In this document: piece by piece, positions 52,809 through 60,596 of the stretch
Position numbering within the stretch: the stretch's first letter is position 1
Layout: each line of letters starts with the position of its first letter
Assembly: GCA_021199335.1 (NCBI GenBank)
Contig: JAJQIG010000015.1
Span: 1-64,000, forward strand
Reading direction: 5' to 3'
From: Oscillospiraceae bacterium
Lineage (GTDB): Bacteria; Bacillota; Clostridia; Oscillospirales; Ruminococcaceae
DNA length: 64,000 bases
The notes under the pieces: model-generated
Told to the model about the DNA's origin: nothing
Database searches by the model: none
Seen by the model: only the letters and a program-made list of their open reading frames with translations
Position numbers and translations under genes: made by a program

Positions 52809-52967
52809 TTCGGTTAACGGCAGCGTGGAACGGCGCATATAGGTTCGGCGTGGCTGCGCAGTCTGCGTCTGCGCCGTTGACTGCTTGATTTTTAAGGCTT
52901 TCACTGTCAGCGGCGGGGAAAGGCTTGGTTCATAATAAATTTTCACCGCTGAGAAACGGAGTAAAAA

Positions 52968-54494
52968 ATGAGCGTAAAGTTTGACCTTACTGTGGCGGGT
53001 GCCGAAATTCTCGATTCTGTTATATTTATGGATAAATCCCCCGCCTATGCGGCTTTCAAGGAGGAAATCGAAAAAATCCTTGCCGATTTCAATAAGACAA
53101 AGCATTTTGGCGGAAATACCGATATTGATGTAAAGGGCCTTGTTGAAAGCTCCGAGGAAACTCTTCTTCATATGCAAAGGGCATATCTCATCTGGACCTT
53201 TAACGAGGACTATGGCAAGATGCCGCAAAATGAAACAGATTACAGCAAGTTCCTCAAGCTTTTCGTTAAATCCCAGGAAAAGGCTCTTGTCGTGGCAAAC
53301 GGCGGCAGCAAGTCAATCGATGTTACGGAGATTGAAGGCTTTATCAAGAGCTTTGTGAGCGAGGTTTCCGCAAAGCCTGAGCTTTTCAATAGTCTTAAAG
53401 AATTTTTCTCGGGCTATATTTACGGCTATTTCTTCAACTATCTTTCCGAACAGACCGTTATGAAGAACTATGCCGAGTTCCTTGTCTGCCTTGGAATTAT
53501 GTCCAATAAGATTTCAACATCCGAAGCTCAAAAGCAGGAGATTCTCCCGAAAATGGCAATTCTCCTTAATAATGACCGCTTTAAATATATAAGCGGAAAT
53601 ATCCCGCTTTCCGTTATGTTCAATATCGTCTATGACCGCTTTGAGCTTACGGGAATTACAGATGAGGAAAGCGAAACCATAAAGTCTGCGCTTAGGGAAT
53701 ACATTGTTTCAAACTATGAGTTCCGCAGCGATGGCGAGCTTATTTCCGACACGCTTGTTACAAATGTTATGACTAAGCTCAACAATCGTTATATATGCGC
53801 GGCCGACTTTGTTTCCGACCTCCACGCAAACTCATTCGATGGAATGAGAACGTTCCTCGATTCGGATAAAAACGATATGGGCGAGTATACATATGACAAG
53901 CTTCTTTCAGTTATAGATATGAAGTGCAAGGAGAATTATGACAGCTTCTATACCTCCAACAGGGATGCGGTCATTGAAACATCGTTCGGCGCAGATTGCC
54001 GCGGATATAAGTATCCCCTTGTGTTCAGCAATGATGGCAGCTTCTGGTTCTCCGACATTTACAAGGAGCTTATATTCCCCGCCGCCGATAAGGCTGCTTT
54101 TGTCCCTGTCAATGCGGAGGATCTCCCAATTGCGGAATTTTCCTTCACGGAGTCTGCGCTCAATACAAATATTATACGTTTCCTCGGCGGAATTGAAGCA
54201 AAGGGTTATACTGTTCGCACGGATAAGCTTCCGCTTGTCAATGAAATTAAGCAAATAAGAAAATCCTCTGTCGGCGATTTGGAAAAGCGTATGCTTATTC
54301 TTGAAAAGCTCCTTTATATTATCTCCGGAAATATGGACAGTACCTCTTATATGCATTTGCTTAACGACTGCGTGTTTGAAACAAAGCTTTACGATGATTA
54401 TATCCGTTACAGGATGGATTGCCTTTTCAAAAACGGCATAAAGAGCCATGATGCAAAGAAAAAGCTTCTTGATAATATTAACAGCATAAGCTGA
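52968..54494 (+). CDS. Large soluble protein of unknown function
   Basis: The 508-residue, mostly helical and acidic protein shows no signal, membrane helix or motif I recognise. N-terminal residues 1-120 look like a helical bundle, and Tyr/Phe-rich helices run through the middle (SGYIYGYFFNYLSEQ). It starts 160 bp after pyrE, with a GC-rich hairpin region between. Next is a TPR lipoprotein gene. Confidence 0.55.
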   Translation: MSVKFDLTVAGAEILDSVIFMDKSPAYAAFKEEIEKILADFNKTKHFGGNTDIDVKGLVESSEETLLHMQRAYLIWTFNEDYGKMPQNETDYSKFLKLFVKSQEKALVVANGGSKSIDVTEIEGFIKSFVSEVSAKPELFNSLKEFFSGYIYGYFFNYLSEQTVMKNYAEFLVCLGIMSNKISTSEAQKQEILPKMAILLNNDRFKYISGNIPLSVMFNIVYDRFELTGITDEESETIKSALREYIVSNYEFRSDGELISDTLVTNVMTKLNNRYICAADFVSDLHANSFDGMRTFLDSDKNDMGEYTYDKLLSVIDMKCKENYDSFYTSNRDAVIETSFGADCRGYKYPLVFSNDGSFWFSDIYKELIFPAADKAAFVPVNAEDLPIAEFSFTESALNTNIIRFLGGIEAKGYTVRTDKLPLVNEIKQIRKSSVGDLEKRMLILEKLLYIISGNMDSTSYMHLLNDCVFETKLYDDYIRYRMDCLFKNGIKSHDAKKKLLDNINSIS

Positions 54495-54586
54495 TTAAGC
54501 GGAAATTGTGTCCCGCCCCTGCCGCATGAGCCTAAGGGGCGGGAGCATTGACAGCGGTTGTTAGGAGAGGTTGGCGTAACTACAAT

Positions 54587-55243
54587 ATGAATCTTAGAAA
54601 ATACACGGCGGTTTTGCTTGCTGTATGCCTTTCGGCGGCAATGCTTACCTCCTGCGGGAAAAATTCAAAGTCGGACAAGCTTGTGCAGAATGCCGTTGAG
54701 CTTTACGATGCAGGGGACTATCAAAGCGCCCTCGATGAGCTTATCAAGGTGGATGAAAACGACCTTAAAAGCGTTAAGCCGGAGATATATTTCTTCTATT
54801 CCGGGGAAACCTACTATAAGCTCGGCGATTATGAAAATGCCCTTGAAGCGCATCAAAAGGCGGTTGAAATCAAGGAGGATCTCTTCAAAAGCTGGGTCAC
54901 GATTGGGGTGTGCTACCGTAAGCTGGGCGATGAATCAAATGCGTTGAAGGCATACGAAAGGGCGCTGGAATATGACCCCGAAAATGCCGATTCGGTTGGG
55001 CTTTATGTGAGCCTTGGCTCGCTTTATATCTCAAACAATAAGCCATATACGGCGATAGATTACCTTGAAAGGGCTGAGGAAATTTATCCCGAACAGCCCG
55101 CCGCACACGCCTATCTCGCAATTGCTTATGCAATGGCATATGAGTATGAAAAATCGGATGAACAGCTTGTCCTTGCTTCCGCATATGGCTATGAGGACAT
55201 TGATTCCGTAAAAAAACAGATTGAAATTGTAAAAAACGGATAA
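54587..55243 (+). CDS. Tetratricopeptide-repeat lipoprotein
   Basis: The 218-residue protein has a lipoprotein signal (KYTAVLLAVCLSAAMLTSC, lipid-anchored Cys near 24) followed by TPR motifs (YYKLGDYENALEAHQKAVEI, CYRKLGDESNALKAYERAL). It is outside the membrane and probably scaffolds protein contacts. The SD (AGGAGAGG) is unusually far from the ATG, about 17 nt. A CCCGCCCCT hairpin at about 54511-54543 lies upstream. Confidence 0.8.
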   Translation: MNLRKYTAVLLAVCLSAAMLTSCGKNSKSDKLVQNAVELYDAGDYQSALDELIKVDENDLKSVKPEIYFFYSGETYYKLGDYENALEAHQKAVEIKEDLFKSWVTIGVCYRKLGDESNALKAYERALEYDPENADSVGLYVSLGSLYISNNKPYTAIDYLERAEEIYPEQPAAHAYLAIAYAMAYEYEKSDEQLVLASAYGYEDIDSVKKQIEIVKNG

Positions 55244-55289
55244 CATATTTATGAAACAGGTATAATCTGCAATTAAACGGAGGTTCAGT

Positions 55290-56768
55290 ATGCTTGAAAA
55301 CGCTCTTGTCAATAAAAATAAGTCCGTAAACTACAAGGATATGACAAAACAGCTTGAACAGAATTTATCTGCGCTTCAACAAAAAATCAGGGATAAAAAG
55401 CTGCCTGTAATTATCCTTTTTGAGGGTTGGGGAGCTTCGGGAAAGGGTCAGCTTATCGCAGATATAATCAAAATGCTCGATCCGCGCTTCTTCAAGGTTT
55501 ATTCTACCATGCCCGCAAATGATTTTGAGAAACGCTATCCACTAATGAAGCGCTTTTGGGCAAATCTCCCGGAATACGGCGCAATGTCCATCCTCGACCG
55601 AAGCTGGTATCAGGAGCTTGCAATCGCAAGGCTTGAGGAGGGAATCTCCAATGAGGAATATGAGCGCAGAATTAAATCGGTTAATATTTTTGAACGTCAG
55701 CTTACCGATGATGGCTACCTTATAATAAAATTTTTCCTCCATATCTCCCACCAGGAGCAGAAAAAGCGTTTCCTAAAGCTCAAAGAGAACAGCTCAACCA
55801 AATGGAGAGTTACCGAGCTTGATAAAAAAAGACATAAAAATTACGACATTTATTATAAGCAGTTTGACGATATGCTTATGAAAACCAATTCCCCGCATTG
55901 CCAATGGAAAATTATCGATACAACCGACCGCAGCTTTACAAAATTCCAGGTTTTTAACGTCCTTGTAAGTCAAATTGCAAATGCGGTTAATTCCGAACCG
56001 CCGCAAAAGGTGATTCCGTCGATTTCGGAGCTTTTTGAGCTTGTCCCTCAGCCGAAGCTGTCCGAAGTGCGCCTTGAGGGAAAGGAGATGCAGCCCTCCA
56101 AATATTTTGATGAGCTGAAAAAAGCACAGAAGGAGCTTTCAAAGCTACACGGAAAGCTCTATAAAAAGAAAATTCCCGTTGTCCTTGTCTTTGAGGGCTG
56201 GGATGCGGCAGGAAAGGGCGGAGCAATAAAGCGCATAGGCACGGCGCTTGATCCGAGAGGCTATGAGGCAGTTCCCATCGCCGCACCCGATAAGCATGAG
56301 CTTAACCGACATTATCTGTGGCGCTTTTGGGCTTCGCTGCCAAAAACGGGACACATAACAATCTTCGACCGTTCGTGGTACGGCAGGGTTATGGTTGAAC
56401 GAATAGAGAAGCTCACCCCCGAGGAACGCTGCGCTATGGCTTATCGTGAAATAAACGAGTTTGAGCAGGAGCTTACCGAATGCGGAATTATCGTGCTGAA
56501 ATTCTGGCTCCAGATTGATAAAAATGAGCAGCTTCGTAGGTTCACCGAACGGCAGAATACCCCCGAAAAGCAGTGGAAAATTACCGATGAGGACTGGAGA
56601 AACCGTGAAAAATGGGATCTATACGAACCTGCCATTGACGAAATGATACAGAAAACATCAACAGCCGCAGCACCATGGCACATTATTGAGGGAAACAACA
56701 AAATGTTTGCGAGAATTAAGATAATGAATATTATTATCGATAAAATCAATGAAGCTATCAAAAAATAA
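55290..56768 (+). CDS. pap: Two-domain PPK2 family polyphosphate:AMP phosphotransferase
   Basis: The 492-residue protein contains two tandem PPK2 domains, each with a Walker A (GWGASGKGQ near residue 47; GWDAAGKGG near 310) and DRSWY lid motif. This is the PAP architecture (class II PPK2) that makes ADP from AMP with polyphosphate. The first domain's motif is less conserved, so the second is probably the active one. A salvage or energy role when ATP is low is known for the family. Confidence 0.9.
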   Translation: MLENALVNKNKSVNYKDMTKQLEQNLSALQQKIRDKKLPVIILFEGWGASGKGQLIADIIKMLDPRFFKVYSTMPANDFEKRYPLMKRFWANLPEYGAMSILDRSWYQELAIARLEEGISNEEYERRIKSVNIFERQLTDDGYLIIKFFLHISHQEQKKRFLKLKENSSTKWRVTELDKKRHKNYDIYYKQFDDMLMKTNSPHCQWKIIDTTDRSFTKFQVFNVLVSQIANAVNSEPPQKVIPSISELFELVPQPKLSEVRLEGKEMQPSKYFDELKKAQKELSKLHGKLYKKKIPVVLVFEGWDAAGKGGAIKRIGTALDPRGYEAVPIAAPDKHELNRHYLWRFWASLPKTGHITIFDRSWYGRVMVERIEKLTPEERCAMAYREINEFEQELTECGIIVLKFWLQIDKNEQLRRFTERQNTPEKQWKITDEDWRNREKWDLYEPAIDEMIQKTSTAAAPWHIIEGNNKMFARIKIMNIIIDKINEAIKK

Positions 56769-56782
56769 ATTTAATGGAATCG

Positions 56783-56824
56783 CCCCTGAAGCCGCCGTAA
56801 AATGCAGCCTCAGGGGATTTTTTT
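56783..56824 (+). terminator. Terminator of pap
   Basis: CCCCTGA (56783-56789) pairs with TCAGGGG (56810-56816), followed by seven T residues. Confidence 0.88.
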
Positions 56825-56934
56825 ATGCGTTTATGTGAGTTAAAGCGATAGATGATGAATTTGCAGGAATTATAAATATAAAATTCATTTTACGTCATAT
56901 TTTGCTGTATATAATTTATATATATTTAAACAGA

Positions 56935-56990
56935 ATTAATGCAACAAAAACAATACTGAATTTCATATATTTCTCTCGTTTTGCATTAAT
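56935..56990. repeat. Inverted repeat upstream of amt
   Basis: ATTAATGCAA (56935-56944) and TTGCATTAAT (56981-56990) are perfect 10-bp arms about 36 bp apart, roughly 70 bp upstream of the amt -35. It is a candidate nitrogen-responsive operator, though not the TnrA/GlnR pattern. The rest of the 56825-57056 stretch is AT-rich without genes. Confidence 0.5.
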
Positions 56991-57056
56991 GTTGCCCAAA
57001 ATGTACTTGCTATGAAAGTTTAATAAAGATAAATTGCATAAAAATATTATAAAGAC

Positions 57057-57085
57057 TTGACAAATTACTCCGAATGGTATATAAT
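57057..57085 (+). promoter_or_regulatory. Promoter of the Amt-PII gene
   Basis: TTGACA (57057-57062), 17 bp, TATAAT (57080-57085), a full consensus match. Confidence 0.92.
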
Positions 57086-57094
57086 CAAAACATA

Positions 57095-57165
57095 GAAAAC
57101 AGCAAGGGCGCTGTGAATGGGGCTGCAAAGGCGCAGCTCGGTTCGCAGTACCCTGTTTCTGTTTT
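57095..57165 (+). ncRNA. Structured leader RNA of amt (unknown class)
   Basis: The start of the transcript can form two successive hairpins with near-identical loops: ACAGC-AAGGGC-GCTGT (57099-57114) and GGGCTGC-AAAGGC-GCAGCTC (57120-57139). AAAACAG (57096-57102) / CTGTTTT (57159-57165) could enclose both but competes with hairpin 1. Loop 1 AGGG could pair with CCCT at 57151-57154. It does not match riboswitch patterns I know, so a nitrogen-sensing role is only a guess. Confidence 0.45.
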
Positions 57166-57203
57166 GAATATCAACTTACTCAATATTTTAGGAGGGGTAA
57201 AAT

Positions 57204-58982
57204 ATGGTTGACTCAAGTATCATGGAAATAATTTCGAGCGCTGTGACTGAAGAAGCGTTTGGAATTTGGTATCTAATCGGTGCGGCGCTTGTATTCTTCA
57301 TGCAGGCAGGTTTCGCAATGGTAGAAACGGGCTTCACCAGAGCAAAGAATGCCGGAAACATCATTATGAAGAACCTTATGGACTTCTGTATCGGCGTTCC
57401 GATGTTCATTCTTATCGGTTTCGGACTTCTTCTCGGCGAAGATGTTGCAGGCTTTATCGGCAAACCGGGATTTGATATTTTTACGGATTATGCAAACTTT
57501 GATTGGTCCTCATTTGTGTTCAATATGGTTTTCTGCGCAACAACCGCTACTATCGTTTCGGGCGCAATGGCTGAAAGAACCAAGTTCCTTTCATACTGCA
57601 TTTATTCCGCAGTAATCAGTGGACTTATTTATCCGATTGAAGCGCACTGGATTTGGGGCGGCGGCTGGCTTGCTCAGCTTGGCTTCCACGATTTTGCCGG
57701 TTCATGTGCAATTCATATGGTTGGCGGTATTTCCGCTATCATCGGCGCAAAGATTCTTGGACCTCGTATCGGCAAATTTGTTACCGATAAGAAAACGGGT
57801 AAGGTTACAAAGGTTAACGCTATCCCCGGTCACTCGCTTACAATTGGCGCGCTCGGCTGCTTTATCCTTTGGTTTGGCTGGTACGGATTTAATGGCGCAG
57901 CAGCTACATCAGGTCCGCAGCTTGGTTCAATTTTCCTTACAACAACAATTGCCCCTGCCGTTGCAACAGTTGTTTGTATGATTTTTACTTGGATTAAATA
58001 CGGCAAGCCCGATGTTTCAATGTGCCTTAACGCATCCCTTGCGGGCCTTGTTGGAATTACCGCAGGATGTGATGTTATGGATGCATTCGGCGCAACAATG
58101 GTTGGCGTTGTTTCCGGACTTCTTGTAGTATTCGGCGTATGGCTTCTTGACCATGTCCTTTACATCGATGACCCCGTAGGCGCTGTTGCGGTACATATGA
58201 TGAACGGTATCTGGGGTACATTCGCAGTTGGTCTTTTCGCTAACCCCGACGTTCCCGGATACGCAGTTGAAAATGCCGATGGAGCAGCATTTGCAGGTCT
58301 TTTCTACGGCGGCGGAGTAAAGCTCCTCGGACTCCAGTGCCTTGCAATTCTTACAGTTGGTTTGTGGACTGCCGTTACAATCACAATTACATTTGTTATT
58401 ATTAAGAAAACTATCGGTCTTCGTGCTTCTGTTGAGGAAGAAACAAGGGGTCTTGATATTACAGAGCATGGTCTTCCTTCTGCATATGCTGACTTTATGC
58501 CAATGCCTGTTTCAAACTCAATCTTTACGGGTGAAACTACAGTTCATGAGGAAGCTCCCATTGCGGCTGCTGTACCCGTTGTTTCCGAAAGACCCAATAT
58601 CGAACGCATCAGCGGCGAAAAGAACAAGTACACAAAGGTTGCTGTTGTTTGCAAACAGGGTAAGTTTGAAGAGCTCAAGAATGCGCTTAGTGAGATCGGC
58701 GTAACTGGCTTTACAGTTACAAACGTCCTCGGCTGCGGTACTCAGAGAGGCGCAGGCGAGATGTACAGAGGTGTTCCGATTGAAGCAACTCTTCTTCCTA
58801 AGGTTAAGGTTGAGGTTATTGTTTCAAAGGTTCCTGTTGAAACCGTTGTTGAAACGGCAAGAAAGGCTCTTTATACAGGTCACATCGGCGATGGTAAAAT
58901 CTTCGTATATGATGTTGAGGATGTTATCAGAGTAAGAACCGGAGAAAGCGGCTATGATGCTCTCCAGGATGCTGACGATTGA
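57204..58982 (+). CDS. amt: Ammonium transporter fused to a PII regulatory domain
   Basis: The 592-residue protein is an 11-helix Amt/Rh channel (about residues 15-420; AMVETGFTRAKNAGNI, EAHWIWGGGWL, GFDFAGSC-like HDFAGSCAIHMVGG, AVHMMNGIWGT). A linker and a C-terminal PII (GlnB/GlnK) domain (about 480-585) follow, with T-loop GAGEMYRGVPIEATLLPK including the Tyr and GKIFVYDVEDVIRVRTGE. Separate PII normally plugs Amt when nitrogen is ample; here sensor and channel are one chain. AGGAGGGG precedes the ATG. Confidence 0.93.
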   Translation: MVDSSIMEIISSAVTEEAFGIWYLIGAALVFFMQAGFAMVETGFTRAKNAGNIIMKNLMDFCIGVPMFILIGFGLLLGEDVAGFIGKPGFDIFTDYANFDWSSFVFNMVFCATTATIVSGAMAERTKFLSYCIYSAVISGLIYPIEAHWIWGGGWLAQLGFHDFAGSCAIHMVGGISAIIGAKILGPRIGKFVTDKKTGKVTKVNAIPGHSLTIGALGCFILWFGWYGFNGAAATSGPQLGSIFLTTTIAPAVATVVCMIFTWIKYGKPDVSMCLNASLAGLVGITAGCDVMDAFGATMVGVVSGLLVVFGVWLLDHVLYIDDPVGAVAVHMMNGIWGTFAVGLFANPDVPGYAVENADGAAFAGLFYGGGVKLLGLQCLAILTVGLWTAVTITITFVIIKKTIGLRASVEEETRGLDITEHGLPSAYADFMPMPVSNSIFTGETTVHEEAPIAAAVPVVSERPNIERISGEKNKYTKVAVVCKQGKFEELKNALSEIGVTGFTVTNVLGCGTQRGAGEMYRGVPIEATLLPKVKVEVIVSKVPVETVVETARKALYTGHIGDGKIFVYDVEDVIRVRTGESGYDALQDADD

Positions 58983-59022
58983 TTATTTCCAAACTAAACC
59001 TTCATATAGAATAGTCGGGAAA

Positions 59023-59051
59023 GCGGTGCATGAATCCATGCGCCGCCTTTT
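59023..59051 (+). terminator. Terminator of amt
   Basis: A 10-bp stem GCGGTGCATG / CATGCGCCGC with an AATC loop is followed by CTTTT. Confidence 0.82.
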
Positions 59052-59169
59052 CGTTTGTATGGATTGGAGAGAAGCTACTACAGCAATATTTTTGTTTCTT
59101 TACAACAAAAGTTTTCAACTTATACAGTAAATCTTTGAAGAATTTGTGTATATTTTTTAACATTTTCCC

Positions 59170-59198
59170 TTGAAATAATAGATATTATATGTTATAAT
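59170..59198 (+). promoter_or_regulatory. Promoter of the SDR gene
   Basis: TTGAAA (59170-59175), 17 bp, TATAAT (59193-59198). Confidence 0.82.
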
Positions 59199-59259
59199 TT
59201 AAATATAGGCTTGTAAAGTGAGCTTAAAAGACACTATTATGTAAAGGAGCGTTTGAGGT

Positions 59260-60033
59260 ATGAAAAATTATTTTGATTTAACAGGCAATGTGGCGATAGT
59301 AACAGGCTGTTCAACAGGACTTGGCGTTCAAATGGCAAAGGCGCTTGCTAATCAGGGCTGTAAAATCGTAGCTTTGGCACGCCGTAAAAACCTCATTGAT
59401 GAGGTTGCAGACGTAATCGCTGAGGAATACGGCGTTGAAACGTTGGCAGTTTCCTGCGACATCACAAGCACCGAACAGGTTCAGAATGCCGTTAAGGCGG
59501 CTATGGATAAGTTCGGCAGAATAGATATACTTATAAATAACGCAGGTACGGGCGCTGTTGCCCCCGCCGAGGAGATTACCGATGAACAGTTCCTAAACGA
59601 AGTTAATATAGATCTTTTCGGAACATTCAAGATGGCGCGCGAGGTTGCTAAAACGGCTATGATTCCCGCAGGCTACGGCAGAATAATCAATATAGCCTCA
59701 ATGTACGGTCTTGTCGGTAATAAAATTGCCCCGGCATCGCCATATCATGCAGCAAAGGGCGGCGTTGTCAACCTGACAAGGGCGCTTGCCTGCGAATGGG
59801 GCGATAAGGGAATTACCGTAAATACAATCTGCCCGGGCTATTTTGAAACTCCGCTTACAAAGGAAACTCTGCAAAGCGAATTTTTCCGGAACTATGCCCA
59901 CACGATGATTCCCGAGTCACGCTACGGCGTTGACGGCGAGCTTGATACGGCTGCTATATTCTTTTCATCACCCGCATCAAGCTATGTAAACGGAGCAGTC
60001 CTTCCTGTTGACGGTGGATATACTTCGCTGTAA
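59260..60033 (+). CDS. SDR family oxidoreductase, gluconate 5-dehydrogenase-like
   Basis: The 257-residue short-chain dehydrogenase has TGCSTGLGVQMA (cofactor site), NNAGTG, catalytic S-Y-K in IASMYGLVGN... SPYHAAKGGVV, and a C-terminal VNGAVLPVDGGY. By eye it is closest to gluconate 5-dehydrogenase/2-deoxygluconate dehydrogenase types; the substrate is uncertain. GTAAAGGAG lies upstream. Confidence 0.88.
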   Translation: MKNYFDLTGNVAIVTGCSTGLGVQMAKALANQGCKIVALARRKNLIDEVADVIAEEYGVETLAVSCDITSTEQVQNAVKAAMDKFGRIDILINNAGTGAVAPAEEITDEQFLNEVNIDLFGTFKMAREVAKTAMIPAGYGRIINIASMYGLVGNKIAPASPYHAAKGGVVNLTRALACEWGDKGITVNTICPGYFETPLTKETLQSEFFRNYAHTMIPESRYGVDGELDTAAIFFSSPASSYVNGAVLPVDGGYTSL

Positions 60034-60064
60034 ATTAGGATATGCAGTAACATAGGCTCTCCTC

Positions 60065-60110
60065 GCCCCTAAATCCGATTTGTTCGGCTTGGGGGCAGGG
60101 GATATTTTTA
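60065..60110 (+). terminator. Terminator of the SDR gene
   Basis: GCCCC...TCCGA pairs with TCGG...GGGGC around a TTTGT loop, followed by ATATTTTTATG. Confidence 0.7.
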
Positions 60111-60191
60111 TGCTTGGTGTGCGGTTTGCTGTATTAAGCTGCTTGCCGTCCCAAAAAGCGAACACCTGTCGGATTTTTCCGAGGGGAAGTA

Positions 60192-60220
60192 TTGATTTTT
60201 TTGGAATGTTGTGGCATAAT
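60192..60220 (+). promoter_or_regulatory. Orphan promoter ahead of a possible small RNA
   Basis: TTGATT (60192-60197), 17 bp, CATAAT (60215-60220). No gene starts within the following 370 bp. Confidence 0.5.
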
Positions 60221-60226
60221 TATCTT

Positions 60227-60340
60227 GAATGAAGCTCTAATTTACAGTAACTCGGCATGGGACGCTATTTAGTTTAACTCAAACATTAAATCAGACGTCT
60301 GGTGCAATGGTTTCTCCGCTTTTAGTGGAGTTGTTTTTTT
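60227..60340 (+). ncRNA. Possible small RNA between the SDR and cas3 genes
   Basis: The region is bounded by the promoter at 60192-60220 and a terminator hairpin (CTCCGC / GTGGAG at 60314-60330 followed by TTGTTTTTTT). It has no plausible open frame. A transcript of about 114 nt would result. Class unknown. The following stretch to 60596 holds one more stem (GCGTTTTTC / GAAAAACGC, 60409-60439) and the cas3 leader. Confidence 0.4.
60314..60340 (+). terminator. Terminator of the possible small RNA
   Basis: A 6-bp stem (60314-60319 with 60325-60330, one G-U pair) is followed by TTGTTTTTTT. Confidence 0.65.
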
Positions 60341-60596
60341 ACAAATAGGCGCATTATTCACCACTTGTGGCAGGTGTGGATACAATCTGTCGTTTCCGCA
60401 TAAGGCAGGCGTTTTTCAGTGCATCCCACCGAAAAACGCTTATGTTTTATGCTGTACCTAAGAGCGAACGTCCGCCCATTATTTGAAAAAATCACTCTGC
60501 CTTTGAGGCGTTGTGGTATAGTATGTTGAGTAAATTGGCTATTTATATCAAAAATCTGTTTTGGAAAAATATTTTATTTAAAGGAGAAATTCCGAA

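Noticed and set aside
57086..57180. Glutamine (glnA) or cyclic-di-GMP riboswitch in the amt leader
   Set aside because: The conserved cores of these classes are not present; only general hairpins are visible.
60034..60596. CRISPR array beside cas3
   Set aside because: There is no set of 30-36 nt direct repeats with spacers here or after 63002.
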